Positions 50,382-57,971 of a stretch of 64,000 nt of DNA are shown piece after piece. The notes under the pieces were generated by a model, which was not told where the DNA came from, ran no database searches, and worked only from the letters and a program-made list of their open reading frames with translations. Source of the DNA: Bradyrhizobium sp. BRP22. Its GTDB lineage: Bacteria > Pseudomonadota > Alphaproteobacteria > Rhizobiales > Xanthobacteraceae. How positions within the stretch are numbered: the stretch's first letter is position 1; each line of letters begins with the position of its first letter. The DNA lies in assembly GCF_020194175.1 (NCBI RefSeq), contig NZ_JADYVX010000030.1:39785-103784 (forward strand). The letters are read 5' to 3'. Position numbers and translations under genes: made by a program.

Positions 50382-50794
50382 GTATTCAAGGCGATCTCCG
50401 AGGCACTCAAAACGATCTCAGGGCGATATCAGGCCTGATGGGCGATGCGCTCTCGCAATTCGCCAAGCTGTTCCAGAACGAAGTCGATCTCGCCAAGGCT
50501 GAACTTGGCGAGAAGGTGCAGCATGTCGGGCTCGCGATCGGCTTCATCGCAGGAGGTGCCATCCTGGTGATGCCGGCAATCGTGCTGGCTCTGATGGCAT
50601 TGGCGGCGGCATTGATCGCGGCCGGATGGTCGCAGCCCGTGTCATATCTGCTCTCGGCGTTTCTGGCAGCGGTTATCGCCGCTGTCCTGTTCGCGGTCGG
50701 CATCAATCGGCTCGCTCCGCGTCGTTTGGCGCCGCGGGAGACGATGCGCCAGCTCGAACGAGACAAGGACGCTGTGAAGGGAATGGTGCGATGA
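50378..50794 (+). CDS. DUF1469 (Phage_holin_3_6-like) membrane protein
   Basis: The 138-residue protein has a helical N-terminal part (LMGDALSQFAKLFQNEVDLA then KAELGEKVQHVG) and two membrane segments (about residues 50-80 and 85-108), followed by a basic tail with RRLAPRETMRQLERDKD. This is the pattern of the DUF1469/putative actinobacterial holin family. No phage genes are present, so a holin role is not supported; the family often occurs beside DUF3618 proteins. It overlaps both neighbours by four bases, so expression is coupled. Confidence 0.85.
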   Translation: MSIQGDLRGTQNDLRAISGLMGDALSQFAKLFQNEVDLAKAELGEKVQHVGLAIGFIAGGAILVMPAIVLALMALAAALIAAGWSQPVSYLLSAFLAAVIAAVLFAVGINRLAPRRLAPRETMRQLERDKDAVKGMVR

Positions 50795-51522
50795 GTGAGA
50801 CACGACCAGGTTTCATCGACAGCTTGAGGTCGGCAGCACGCGAAAACCCCCTGGCTGCCGCTCTCGTCGGAGGCGGGGCTCTCTGGCTGTTGATGGGTGA
50901 TGACCGGCTGAAAAAAGCCGTCGCTTCGGTAACCGCGACGGCCTCACCAGCCGCGGGGACGGCGGCCCGCAAAGTGCGGGGTGCAGCATCTGTATTCGAG
51001 CACACCGCACCACCCACCGCGCCCGAGATGGATAACGAAACGATGTCCGGGCTCAATCGCAGACACCAAGAGGGAGCGAGCACAGCGGCCGAGGCCGTGT
51101 CAGGAAGCGCCGACATGGTAAAACATCGCTTCGACGAAGGCGTCGACTATGCGCGAGATAATCTGGACAAGTTTCGCGCGGCGCTTCCTGGGAAGGAGGC
51201 AATCGACCGCGCGCAGTCATCACTATCCGACCTGCTTGAGAGGCAGCCGCTGGTGCTGGGGGCTGTCGGTGTCGCGATCGGCGCCGCTGTTGCGGGCGCG
51301 CTGCGGACGTCCGACGCTGAGAACACATGGCTCGGTGAACTCAGCGACACCGTCAAATCGGATTTGGAGACCCGAGCTGATGCGGTATCGCAAAGCGTCC
51401 GCGAAGCCGCTGATACCGTCAAGTCCGACCTCAATGAGGCTGGTGCCGAAACCGTTGAGCGGCTGAAGGAGGTCGGTCGAAGCGCGGTGGACGCTGCTCA
51501 TGAAACGGTGAAGACGCGCTAG
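50791..51522 (+). CDS. Helical membrane-associated protein, last gene of the envelope operon
   Basis: The 243-residue protein has a short N-terminal hydrophobic stretch (NPLAAALVGGGALWLLMG, about residues 19-36) and a second near residues 152-166 (PLVLGAVGVAIGAAVAGAL). The rest is amphipathic helices rich in Ala, Asp and Lys (SVREAADTVKSDLNEAGAET). It starts four bases inside the DUF1469 stop. Its design parallels the DUF3618 protein, suggesting the two arose by duplication of the same helical module. No enzyme motif is seen. A family D repeat begins 14 bases after the stop. Confidence 0.75.
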   Translation: MSETRPGFIDSLRSAARENPLAAALVGGGALWLLMGDDRLKKAVASVTATASPAAGTAARKVRGAASVFEHTAPPTAPEMDNETMSGLNRRHQEGASTAAEAVSGSADMVKHRFDEGVDYARDNLDKFRAALPGKEAIDRAQSSLSDLLERQPLVLGAVGVAIGAAVAGALRTSDAENTWLGELSDTVKSDLETRADAVSQSVREAADTVKSDLNEAGAETVERLKEVGRSAVDAAHETVKTR

Positions 51523-51535
51523 GCCGCGGACTCAT

Positions 51536-51639
51536 TAGAGCGTGATGACTTTTCTTCGAATCGTCATCCCGCTCCAGCTCTCTGTTTGAGCATGATCTTT
51601 TCGGAAAACCGGTCTCCACTTTTCCGGATCATGCTCTAG
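51536..51639. repeat. Palindromic repeat, family D, copy 2
   Basis: This copy runs in the opposite orientation to copy 1. TAGAGCGTGATGACTTTTC opens it, with GAGCATGATC and GATCATGCTC arms in the right half, and it ends GATCATGCTCTAG. Its right end forms the last codons and stop of the transposase remnant. Confidence 0.88.
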
Positions 51640-51920
51640 CGTGCAGCCATAGCCTGATTGACGCAAGCTGAACGAAGGCGAGGGAGTTGGCGGCAAGCCT
51701 GTCGTAGCGCGTCGCCACGCGACGACATTGTTTGATCCTGTTGAAGAACCGCTCGACCCGGTTGCGAGCGCGGTAGAGATACGGGCTGAAGCAGATCGGA
51801 TTGCTGCGATTGCTCTTCGGCGGGATGTTGGCCCATGCGCACGGCGGTCTGGCCGCGCGCAACGCTCCTGGCCCAGCCCCGCTGCAGCGCTTGCGGGCGG
51901 AAGCGGACATCAACCAACCG
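51629..51920 (-). pseudogene. IS5-type transposase C-terminal remnant
   Basis: The minus-strand frame contains WANIPPKSNRSNPICFSPYL, YRARNRVERFFNRIKQCRR and VATRYDRLAANSLAFVQLAS, the well-known C-terminal end of IS5-family transposases (with the E of the DDE triad in RVERFFNRIKQ). The catalytic DD part and IS ends are missing. Upstream sequence continues only as a shifted frame (VDVRFRPQALQRGWA). The last residues and stop come from the family D repeat, so the gene was truncated there. It is inactive. Confidence 0.85.
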
Positions 51921-52027
51921 ACAATCCGCGCCGAACCGTCGAAAATGAACCCAAAGCGGACCTCCGCTCGTTCGGCAGATGAGGGGCTGCCTTCCAAAAG
52001 CTGGAACTGCTTGATAACGTCCTCTGA

Positions 52028-52987
52028 TTGCATCAATTGCCGAGCCGACCCTTGTCCTTAAAGGTCACACTTTCCGCTCTTGATCTGATCGGCCGCACGC
52101 CCCTGATCGCCCTCGACCGCATCCACAATGGACCCGGTCGCCTGCTTGCGAAGGCCGAGTTCATGCAACCCGGCGGCAGCGTCAAAGATCGCGCAGCTAG
52201 AGCCATTGTACTCGCCGCGCGCGAGGATGGGCGGTTGGCCCCAGGAGCCTCCGTCGTGGAGATGACCAGCGGCAACATGGGAGCCGGCCTCGCGGTGGCA
52301 TGCGCGGCATTGGGACATCCACTCGTGGTCACCATGTCGGCTGGGAACAGCCCACAGCGTGCGCGGATGCTCGAGGCGCTCGGTGCCGAGGTCGTGCTGG
52401 TGCCTCAGGTGGACGGAGCACCAGGGCAAGTGACCGGGGCTGATGTGAACGCAGCGGCAGATGCAGCGCAGCGCATTGCGACGGAGCGGCGCGGCTATTA
52501 CGTCGATCAGTTCCACGCTTCGGAGGGTGTGCAGGCCCATCGGGAGACGACCGGCCCCGAAATTTGGGAGCAGTCCTCTGGGCGGGTCGATGCTTGGGTC
52601 GCTGCAGTGGGCACGGGTGCGACATTCCTCGGAGTGGCTGCGGCTCTGCGAGAGCGCAATCCCCGCGTGATCTGCGCCGCCGTCGAGCCAGAAGGCTGTC
52701 AGCCTCTTGCAGGTCTGCCGATCACTCGACACCGCCACCTCATCCAGGGCACCAGCTATGGCAGCGTGCCCCCGCACTGGATTGGCAGTCAAATGGACCT
52801 GTCCATTCCCGTGACCGATGAGGAAGTCGAGCGGTGGCGTCGGCTACTTGCGACAAAGGAAGGTTTACATGTGGGTTACTCGGCCGCTGCAAACGTGTGT
52901 GCGACCGTTGCGCTTTTGTCGTCTGGGCGGTTAGCAGCCGACGCGAATGCGGTAACAGTGCTCTGCGACACGGGGATGAAATACTGA
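52028..52987 (+). CDS. Cysteine synthase family PLP enzyme
   Basis: The 319-residue fold type II PLP enzyme resembles cysteine synthase or cystathionine beta-synthase. The PLP lysine is in PGGSVKDRAARAIV (about Lys53), the substrate loop is TSGNMGAGLA rather than the usual TSGNTGIGLA, and a Gly-rich phosphate loop VGTGATFLGV occurs near residue 200. It could use O-acetylserine or another activated serine; the altered loop suggests a non-standard substrate. The start is uncertain: TTG at 52028 or TTG at 52052, neither with a ribosome site. The gene abuts the transposase remnant, so acquisition by transfer is possible. Confidence 0.85.
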   Translation: MHQLPSRPLSLKVTLSALDLIGRTPLIALDRIHNGPGRLLAKAEFMQPGGSVKDRAARAIVLAAREDGRLAPGASVVEMTSGNMGAGLAVACAALGHPLVVTMSAGNSPQRARMLEALGAEVVLVPQVDGAPGQVTGADVNAAADAAQRIATERRGYYVDQFHASEGVQAHRETTGPEIWEQSSGRVDAWVAAVGTGATFLGVAAALRERNPRVICAAVEPEGCQPLAGLPITRHRHLIQGTSYGSVPPHWIGSQMDLSIPVTDEEVERWRRLLATKEGLHVGYSAAANVCATVALLSSGRLAADANAVTVLCDTGMKY

Positions 52988-53321
52988 GCCCGCAGTGGGG
53001 GGTGGCCCTTCGCGACATATAGCGTTGCCGCATGGCCTCGGTCGGTAACCGAGCAAAGAGGACCTAGTCTTCGTCGCATCAGGCCGCGGGGTTTATGGGT
53101 ACACGGCCTAGAGCGTTTTCGAGCGAAGTGGATACCGGTTCGCGTGAAGAAAACGCCTCAAAACAAGAATCTAGAGCTTCGGTTCTGATTCAATCAGAAC
53201 CGAAAATGCTCTAGTAGAAAATCTTCTATCGCCGGTGCGACGACTTGAGCCCCGTGTGGCGCGGGTAAAGCGAGCCGTTTTGAAACGCGTTCAATAGCCG
53301 GCTTGGTGGCCGCCCTCTGCA
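52988..53321. other. Intergenic region with family E repeat
   Basis: These 334 bases between the cysteine synthase-like gene and the small membrane protein gene hold the family E repeat at 53108-53214. I see no promoter or ORF in the remainder. Confidence 0.45.
53108..53214. repeat. Palindromic repeat, family E, copy 3
   Basis: Nearly identical to copy 2. It opens CTAGAGCGTTTTCGAGCGAA, ends GAACCGAAAATGCTCTAG and has the TTCGGTTCTGATT/AATCAGAACCGAA hairpin. It stands 120 bases after the cysteine synthase-like gene and is not joined to a coding end. Confidence 0.88.
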
Positions 53322-53507
53322 TCACCGTTCGTGCGACGCGACAAGCCGTTTGGCCTCGGGCGAGTTGGTTCTTGACGTCTGTGCAACCGGATTGATGGTA
53401 TCAATTTCCACGGTGCTGCGTTCGAGCAAGAGCTGGCTCCCGATCAGCATCACGGCCGCGCATACCAGCGCAAACATTGCGCTTACCAGATCCCGGAATT
53501 CGTTCAT
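53322..53507 (-). CDS. Small membrane protein, general-stress promoter
   Basis: The 61-residue protein has one membrane helix (about residues 6-26, LVSAMFALVCAAVMLIGSQL) and a polar C-terminal part ending EAKRLVASHER. The function is unknown. The ATG at 53507 is chosen because GAGGGGGG and AAGGAG precede it; an ATG-initiated frame from 53570 would place the promoter inside the coding region. A perfect EcfG-type promoter lies 31 bases upstream. The protein is probably induced under general stress. Confidence 0.65.
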   Translation of the reverse strand: MNEFRDLVSAMFALVCAAVMLIGSQLLLERSTVEIDTINPVAQTSRTNSPEAKRLVASHER

Positions 53508-53537
53508 CTCCTTGCCCCCCTCTTCGCGGATGCTGAG

Positions 53538-53563
53538 AACGTCTGATCCCGGATTTTGGTTCC
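53538..53563 (-). promoter_or_regulatory. Perfect EcfG-type (general stress) promoter
   Basis: On the minus strand GGAAC (53563-53559) and CGTT (53541-53538) are separated by exactly 17 bases, a full match to the EcfG consensus GGAAC-N17-CGTT. It lies 31 bases before the small membrane protein start at 53507. Confidence 0.65.
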
Positions 53564-53815
53564 TCGCCAATTCATCGCGGGTGAGGCTCTTTGTGCTCGA
53601 CTGCGCGCAAGACCGCCCCGGCCGTGCAGACGACTGAGGATGCGCGGGTCCTACGCATGATGATGAAAATACAAGCGGCTTCTGGCTTTCCAGACCTCTT
53701 GCGCGTTACGTGACGCAAACCAATTTTATCTCCGCCGGGCCTGAGAGGCAGTTTCGCGAAATTTCAAGTGCTGCCTGGCGGCTCGACGCAGACTGCGAAA
53801 CGGAGGAAAGGAAGG

Positions 53816-54946
53816 ATGAAAATCGCGCAGATTGCTCCGCTATTCGAAAGCGTGCCGCCAAGGCTTTATGGCGGGACAGAGCGAGTGGTCTCGTATCTGA
53901 CTGAAGAACTGGTCAGGCAGGGCCATGAGGTGACCCTGTTTGCAAGTGGAGACTCCATCACATCGGCAGAGCTCGTGGCCTGCGCGCCCCGGGCATTGCG
54001 TCTCGACCCGGATGTTCGTGATCCCGTCCCGCATATCATGGTGATGCTCGACAAGGTGCGCGAGCGGGCCGACGATTTCGACATCCTGCACTTCCATATC
54101 GACTATATGCACTTTCCGCTGTTCCGGGGCGACGCCGCCCGCAGCCTGACGACGCTGCATGGCAGGCAGGATCTTCAGGATCACATGCCGCTCTATCTCC
54201 GCTTTCCGGACATGCCGCTGGTCTCGATCTCGAATGCGCAGCGGGCGCCATTGCCGAGGGCGACCTTTGCCGGCACAGTCCATCATGGCCTGCCCCTTGA
54301 TCTGCACAAGCCGACCTTCGCTCCAAAGGGCGGCTATCTGGCTTTCCTCGGTCGCATCTCGCCGGAGAAGCGGCCGGACCGCGCCATCGAAATCGCGCGC
54401 AGGTCCGGCCTGCCGCTGAAGATCGCCGCCAAGGTTGACAAGGTGGACGCAGCCTATTTCCGCGACGTGATCGCGCCGATGATCGATGGAAAGCAGATCG
54501 AGTATATCGGCGAGATCAACGAGGCTTCAAAGGGCGAATTTCTGGGGCAGGCGGCCGCGTTGCTGTTTCCGATCGATTGGCCGGAGCCCTTTGGGCTCGT
54601 GATGATCGAGGCCATGGCTTGCGGCACGCCGGTGCTTGCCTTCCGCTGCGGCTCGGTGCCCGAGATCATCGAGGACGGCCTGACGGGCCGCATTGTCTCG
54701 AGCATTGACGAGGCGGTTGCCGCCCTTCCCGCGGTGTTGGCACTCGATCGCAAGGCCGTTCGCGCCCGCTTCGAGGAGCGCTTCTCCTCGGCGCAGATGG
54801 CGATGCAGTATCTGAAGATCTATCAGAAGCTGCGCAAGCCGGCGGCGCCAAAGGTTCATGCGTCCGCTGTCGCGGCGCGCGCCGTCGTCAGCAACGGGCA
54901 CACGCGAGAGACGGCAATGAGCTCCATTCAGCGCGAACTCTCCTGA
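53816..54946 (+). CDS. GT4-family glycosyltransferase
   Basis: The 376-residue GT-B enzyme has the N-terminal acceptor domain with MKIAQIAPLFESVPPRLYGG then TERVVSYLTEELVRQGHEVT. The C-terminal donor domain has FLGRISPEKRPDRAIEIA and the ExxxxxxxE motif in EPFGLVMIEAMACGTPVLAF. It transfers a sugar from a nucleotide sugar; acceptors for this subgroup are often small molecules or polysaccharides. The ATG at 53816 has a GGAGGAAAGGAAGG ribosome site. It stands alone and is followed by a family B palindrome 34 bases after the stop. Confidence 0.87.
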   Translation: MKIAQIAPLFESVPPRLYGGTERVVSYLTEELVRQGHEVTLFASGDSITSAELVACAPRALRLDPDVRDPVPHIMVMLDKVRERADDFDILHFHIDYMHFPLFRGDAARSLTTLHGRQDLQDHMPLYLRFPDMPLVSISNAQRAPLPRATFAGTVHHGLPLDLHKPTFAPKGGYLAFLGRISPEKRPDRAIEIARRSGLPLKIAAKVDKVDAAYFRDVIAPMIDGKQIEYIGEINEASKGEFLGQAAALLFPIDWPEPFGLVMIEAMACGTPVLAFRCGSVPEIIEDGLTGRIVSSIDEAVAALPAVLALDRKAVRARFEERFSSAQMAMQYLKIYQKLRKPAAPKVHASAVAARAVVSNGHTRETAMSSIQRELS

Positions 54947-54979
54947 GGCGCGCGGATCACCCCGCGCCGCGACCGCAAT

Positions 54980-55052
54980 CGTCGTTGCGAGCGCAGGCGG
55001 AGCAATCCATGCCTCGATTTGCGGCGCTATGCTCCGCTCGGCTCGCAACGAC
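54980..55052. repeat. Intergenic inverted repeat, family B, copy 2
   Basis: CGTCGTTGCGAGCGCAGGCG at the left pairs with CTCGGCTCGCAACGAC at the right, with GAGCAATCCATG in the centre. The pattern matches copy 1 at 19343-19423. It lies 34 bases after the glycosyltransferase stop. Confidence 0.7.
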
Positions 55053-55065
55053 AATTTCGATGCAG

Positions 55066-55600
55066 TGAGTGCGACAAAACAACCCGACGGGCAAATCAGG
55101 CCAAAAGTCTGTCCAGACCTTCGCGCAAAAATAAATCACTTAACCCGTCGGGCAAATCAGCATTATGACTCCGCGCGTCTCACGCGGATGAGGGGCGGCT
55201 CGCGATCGTCACGAACGTTGCGGTGAGATGCGGTGGACGCGGCTGTTGCGAACGACGAACGCAACATTCGCGGACGGCGAAGTCGTGTGGTTCTGGCGCC
55301 CCGACGCTGGCGCTAAGTTCGTAGAGATAGTCTGCGGGCGACGGTGGCAAGAAAGCCCGGTCACCGGGAAGAGCGCGAAGTAAGCCTGTAAACCATCGCG
55401 CAGGGAAAGCCGGAGTTGCTTCGGTTGACCTGTGGTCCTACCCCCGTGCTTTTTGTTGCACGGGGCCCACGGGTGCAACCGGCACCCGGCTTTCCCTGCG
55501 CCCTCTGTATGACGAGAGGGCGAAACGAGACGCAAAGCTCGGACGCAACGCGCCGCGAGGATGCGGACCCACACCCTCTCGCTGCTTGACATTTGAATGG
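55066..55600. repeat. Large structured multicopy-type element
   Basis: The left part holds the direct repeat AACCCG-A/T-CGGGCAAATCAG at 55081-55099 and 55142-55160. The right part has a perfect 16-base inverted repeat, GCGCAGGGAAAGCCGG at 55398-55413 and CCGGCTTTCCCTGCGC at 55486-55501. This encloses a CCCCGTGC/GCACGGGG hairpin (55442-55465) and a GGGTGC/GCACCC hairpin (55471-55487), and a CCCTCT/AGAGGG hairpin follows (55501-55520). I recognise this block from memory as one recurring many times in Bradyrhizobium genomes. Short ORFs across it (for example minus strand 55209-55592) look like by-products. It could be a structured RNA or a non-autonomous mobile element. Confidence 0.65.
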
Positions 55601-55668
55601 TGATCTCCCCGCGCCGTCCCAGGCTTGCGTGAAGCCCTTGGGCGTAGCCGGGACCCCGGGATCCATAG

Positions 55669-55742
55669 CTAGAGCATGATCCGGAAAAGTGGAAACCGGT
55701 TTTCCGAAAAGATCATGCTCAAACAAAGAGATGAGATCATGA
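55669..55742. repeat. Palindromic repeat, family D, copy 3, right part decayed
   Basis: CTAGAGCATGATCCGGAAAA opens the copy and GATCATGCTC closes the first hairpin at 55720. The second hairpin of the family is degenerate. It lies 66 bases beyond the stop of the minus-strand TetR gene. Confidence 0.8.
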
Positions 55743-55808
55743 TGTGCGAAGCTGTAACTGCTTGCTCGCGTCACACATCTGCCTGCGGCTACGGGTAGGT
55801 ACGGGAAT

Positions 55809-56447
55809 CTACGCCTTCTTCCGATATGCGGCCAAAAACACCCGCGTTGCGCTGTCGACGACGGTGGCGATCTGGTCAGGCGAGGGAGAGGGCTTGGCCT
55901 GGAAGATGAAAGCCTGAAACAGCGTCGCCTGGCACATCTGCATGAATTGCCAGGCGGCGAGCTCGAAATTGTCGATCACGAGTTCGCCGTGCGCGGCGCG
56001 CGCTTCGAGATAGGTCGCAAAGCGCCTGACGTTGTTCGCGATCACCTGTTCGTAGAACCGGCTGCCGACCTCAGGCATCCGCTCGGCGATCGCCATCACC
56101 GTGCGGATCGCCGAGCCACCGCCGGGGCGGCACAACAGCGCGATATAGGCGCGCCCGAATTCGGGCAGCGTGGTATCGACGTCGCGGGCCGGATCGAAGT
56201 TGAAAGCGGTCTTGCTCTGCTCGATCTTCTCTTCTTCGACGATCGCTTCGAACAGCCGGCATTTGTCGTCGAAATAGACATAGAGCGTGCCCTTGGAGAC
56301 CCCGGCGGCGCGGGCGATCTCGCCCATGCTGGCGCCGTCGAAACCCAATTCCAGGAATACCTTGCGGGCGCCGTCGAGGATCTGCCGGCGCTTGGAGGAG
56401 TCCTCCTCGGCAGTGATCTGAAGAAGGGATGTACCGACTGCAACCAT
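55809..56447 (-). CDS. TetR-family transcriptional repressor of the efflux operon
   Basis: The 212-residue regulator has an N-terminal helix-turn-helix (KRRQILDGARKVFLELGFDG then ASMGEIARAAGVSKGTLYVY, about residues 19-58) and an all-helical ligand-binding domain with a C-terminal segment FELAAWQFMQMCQATLFQAF, the TetR_C form seen in efflux regulators. It is divergent from the EmrA/EmrB pair with a 183-base gap that contains a perfect 9-3-9 palindrome, so it most probably represses both itself and the pump until a hydrophobic drug binds. It starts at ATG 56447 without a strong ribosome site. Confidence 0.92.
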   Translation of the reverse strand: MVAVGTSLLQITAEEDSSKRRQILDGARKVFLELGFDGASMGEIARAAGVSKGTLYVYFDDKCRLFEAIVEEEKIEQSKTAFNFDPARDVDTTLPEFGRAYIALLCRPGGGSAIRTVMAIAERMPEVGSRFYEQVIANNVRRFATYLEARAAHGELVIDNFELAAWQFMQMCQATLFQAFIFQAKPSPSPDQIATVVDSATRVFLAAYRKKA

Positions 56448-56532
56448 TGGTTTAGCCTCTCGGAGAACATTTCAATCCGGGGTACTGTCCGGAAGCGATT
56501 TTCTCCTTAGGGTTCCTCCAAAGCAAGGTAAC

Positions 56533-56553
56533 TTGACCGAACCGTTCGGTCAA
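56533..56553. promoter_or_regulatory. TetR operator palindrome
   Basis: TTGACCGAA (56533-56541) and TTCGGTCAA (56545-56553) form a perfect 9-base inverted repeat around CCG, in the gap between the divergent TetR and efflux genes. It is 78 bases before the EmrA-type start and 86 before the TetR start. The ACCGnnCGGT core is common for TetR-type operators. Confidence 0.8.
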
Positions 56554-56630
56554 TGATAGATGTAAAGACACGATGCCGCACCGGCCGCTAGGCTCGCTTG
56601 CGTCGTGACGGGGAAGTGAGGAGTCCGGCC

Positions 56631-57929
56631 ATGGCCGCGGCGAGAGATCAGGCTGCACGCATCGTTCGCTCCGAGCCGGAGGCGATCGAGGGCAACGCTA
56701 CGCGCGACTCATCTGTTCAGCCGGCAGAGCAGCTTCGCGGCCCTTCTCCCGAAGAAGCCAAGCGCCAGCCTGCCGAAACACCAGCCGCGCCTGCGCCGGA
56801 GCAGCCGGCGCCGGCGCAAACCGCTGCCGCCGCGCCAAAACCCGCCAAGCGCAAATTCGTCATGATGGGCGTGCTCGGCCTGCTCGCACTCGCCGCCATC
56901 GGCTATGGCGTCTACTGGTTCGTGGCCGGACGCTTCTATATCTCGACCGACGACGCTTATGTCCGCGCCAACAATACCATGCTCGGCGCGCGCGTCTCAG
57001 GGCATCTGGCGGCGATCCTGCCCGCCGACAACGCGATCGTTCGCGCCGGCGAGGTGATCTTCCGGATCGACGACGGCGACTACCGGATCGCGGTCGACTC
57101 AGCGCGCAGCAGGATCGCCACACAGGAGGCGACCATCGAGCGCATCGGCCGCCAGGTCACCGCGCTCGAAAGCGCGGTGGAGCAAGCCCAGGCGCAGCTC
57201 GCCTCCGCCGAAGCGAACCTGAAACGCGCCGGACTCGATTTCGATCGCCAGCAGGCGCTGAACACCAAGGGCTTCGCCTCGCGTGCCACCTTCGAAGTGT
57301 CCGAGGCGAGCCGCGATCAGGGCGTCGCCGCGGTGAAGTCGGCGCAGGCCGCCTATGACGCCGCGCGCGATAATGTCGAGGTGACCAAGGCGCAGCAGAA
57401 CGAGGCCCGCGCCACGCTCGCGGAATTGCAGACCCAGCTCGCCAAGGCCGCGCGCGACCTCGATTTCGCCACGGTGCGCGCTCCGGTGGACGGCACCTTC
57501 TCCAACCGCCTCGTCAATGTCGGCGACTTCATCCAGGCCGGCCAGCGGCTCGGCAACGTCGTGCCGCTCGACGACGTCTTCATCGACGCCAACTATAAAG
57601 AGACCCAGCTCAAGCGCATCCGTCCCGGCCAGCCGGTGACGATCTCCGTCGACGCCTACGGCCACCGCAAGTTCAAGGGCGTAGTCGACAGCATTTCGCC
57701 GGCCGCGGGCTCGGTGTTCACGCTGCTGCCGCCGGACAACGCGACCGGCAATTTCACCAAGATCGTGCAGCGGTTGCCGGTCCGGATCCGTGTGCCGAAG
57801 AGCGTCGCGCGGCAGAATCTGCTGCGCGCCGGCATGTCGGTCTACACGACCGTGGATACCCGCGAGGGCGCCGCGGACGCGGACAACGATGCCGATCTCG
57901 ACGAACCGATGAAGATCCATCCGCAGTGA
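56631..57929 (+). CDS. emrA: HlyD-family membrane fusion protein (EmrA-like)
   Basis: The 432-residue protein has a Pro/Ala-rich cytoplasmic N-terminus of about 75 residues, one membrane helix (about 77-98), a lipoyl/barrel half starting RFYISTDDAYVRANNTML, a long coiled coil (about 150-280) and the second half with TVRAPVDGTFSNRLVNVGDF. It links an MFS exporter to an outer membrane channel for removal of hydrophobic drugs. The ATG at 56631 follows a GAGGAG site. It is the first gene of a two-gene operon under a divergent TetR. The long Pro/Ala N-terminus is unusual for EmrA. Confidence 0.9.
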   Translation: MAAARDQAARIVRSEPEAIEGNATRDSSVQPAEQLRGPSPEEAKRQPAETPAAPAPEQPAPAQTAAAAPKPAKRKFVMMGVLGLLALAAIGYGVYWFVAGRFYISTDDAYVRANNTMLGARVSGHLAAILPADNAIVRAGEVIFRIDDGDYRIAVDSARSRIATQEATIERIGRQVTALESAVEQAQAQLASAEANLKRAGLDFDRQQALNTKGFASRATFEVSEASRDQGVAAVKSAQAAYDAARDNVEVTKAQQNEARATLAELQTQLAKAARDLDFATVRAPVDGTFSNRLVNVGDFIQAGQRLGNVVPLDDVFIDANYKETQLKRIRPGQPVTISVDAYGHRKFKGVVDSISPAAGSVFTLLPPDNATGNFTKIVQRLPVRIRVPKSVARQNLLRAGMSVYTTVDTREGAADADNDADLDEPMKIHPQ

Positions 57930-57971
57930 TGCTTTGAGCCTGGAGGAAGATCCGGGCGCAGGTGAGCAGAC

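Larger units (their letters stand above)
54947..55808. other. 862-base repeat-rich intergenic region
   Basis: No real gene is visible between the glycosyltransferase and the TetR gene. It contains a family B palindrome (54980-55052), a long multicopy-type structured element (about 55066-55600) and a family D repeat (55669-55742). Open frames on both strands in it are not protein-like. Confidence 0.6.

Noticed and set aside
50378..50794. Holin of a prophage
   Set aside because: The family name suggests it, but no other phage gene is nearby and the gene is embedded in a conserved-looking envelope operon.
55209..55592. 127-codon minus-strand ORF within the structured repeat
   Set aside because: It lies across the inverted repeats and hairpins, its composition (Arg, Ser, Pro, His) is that of non-coding high-GC sequence, and I recall it as a repeatedly annotated by-product of a multicopy element.
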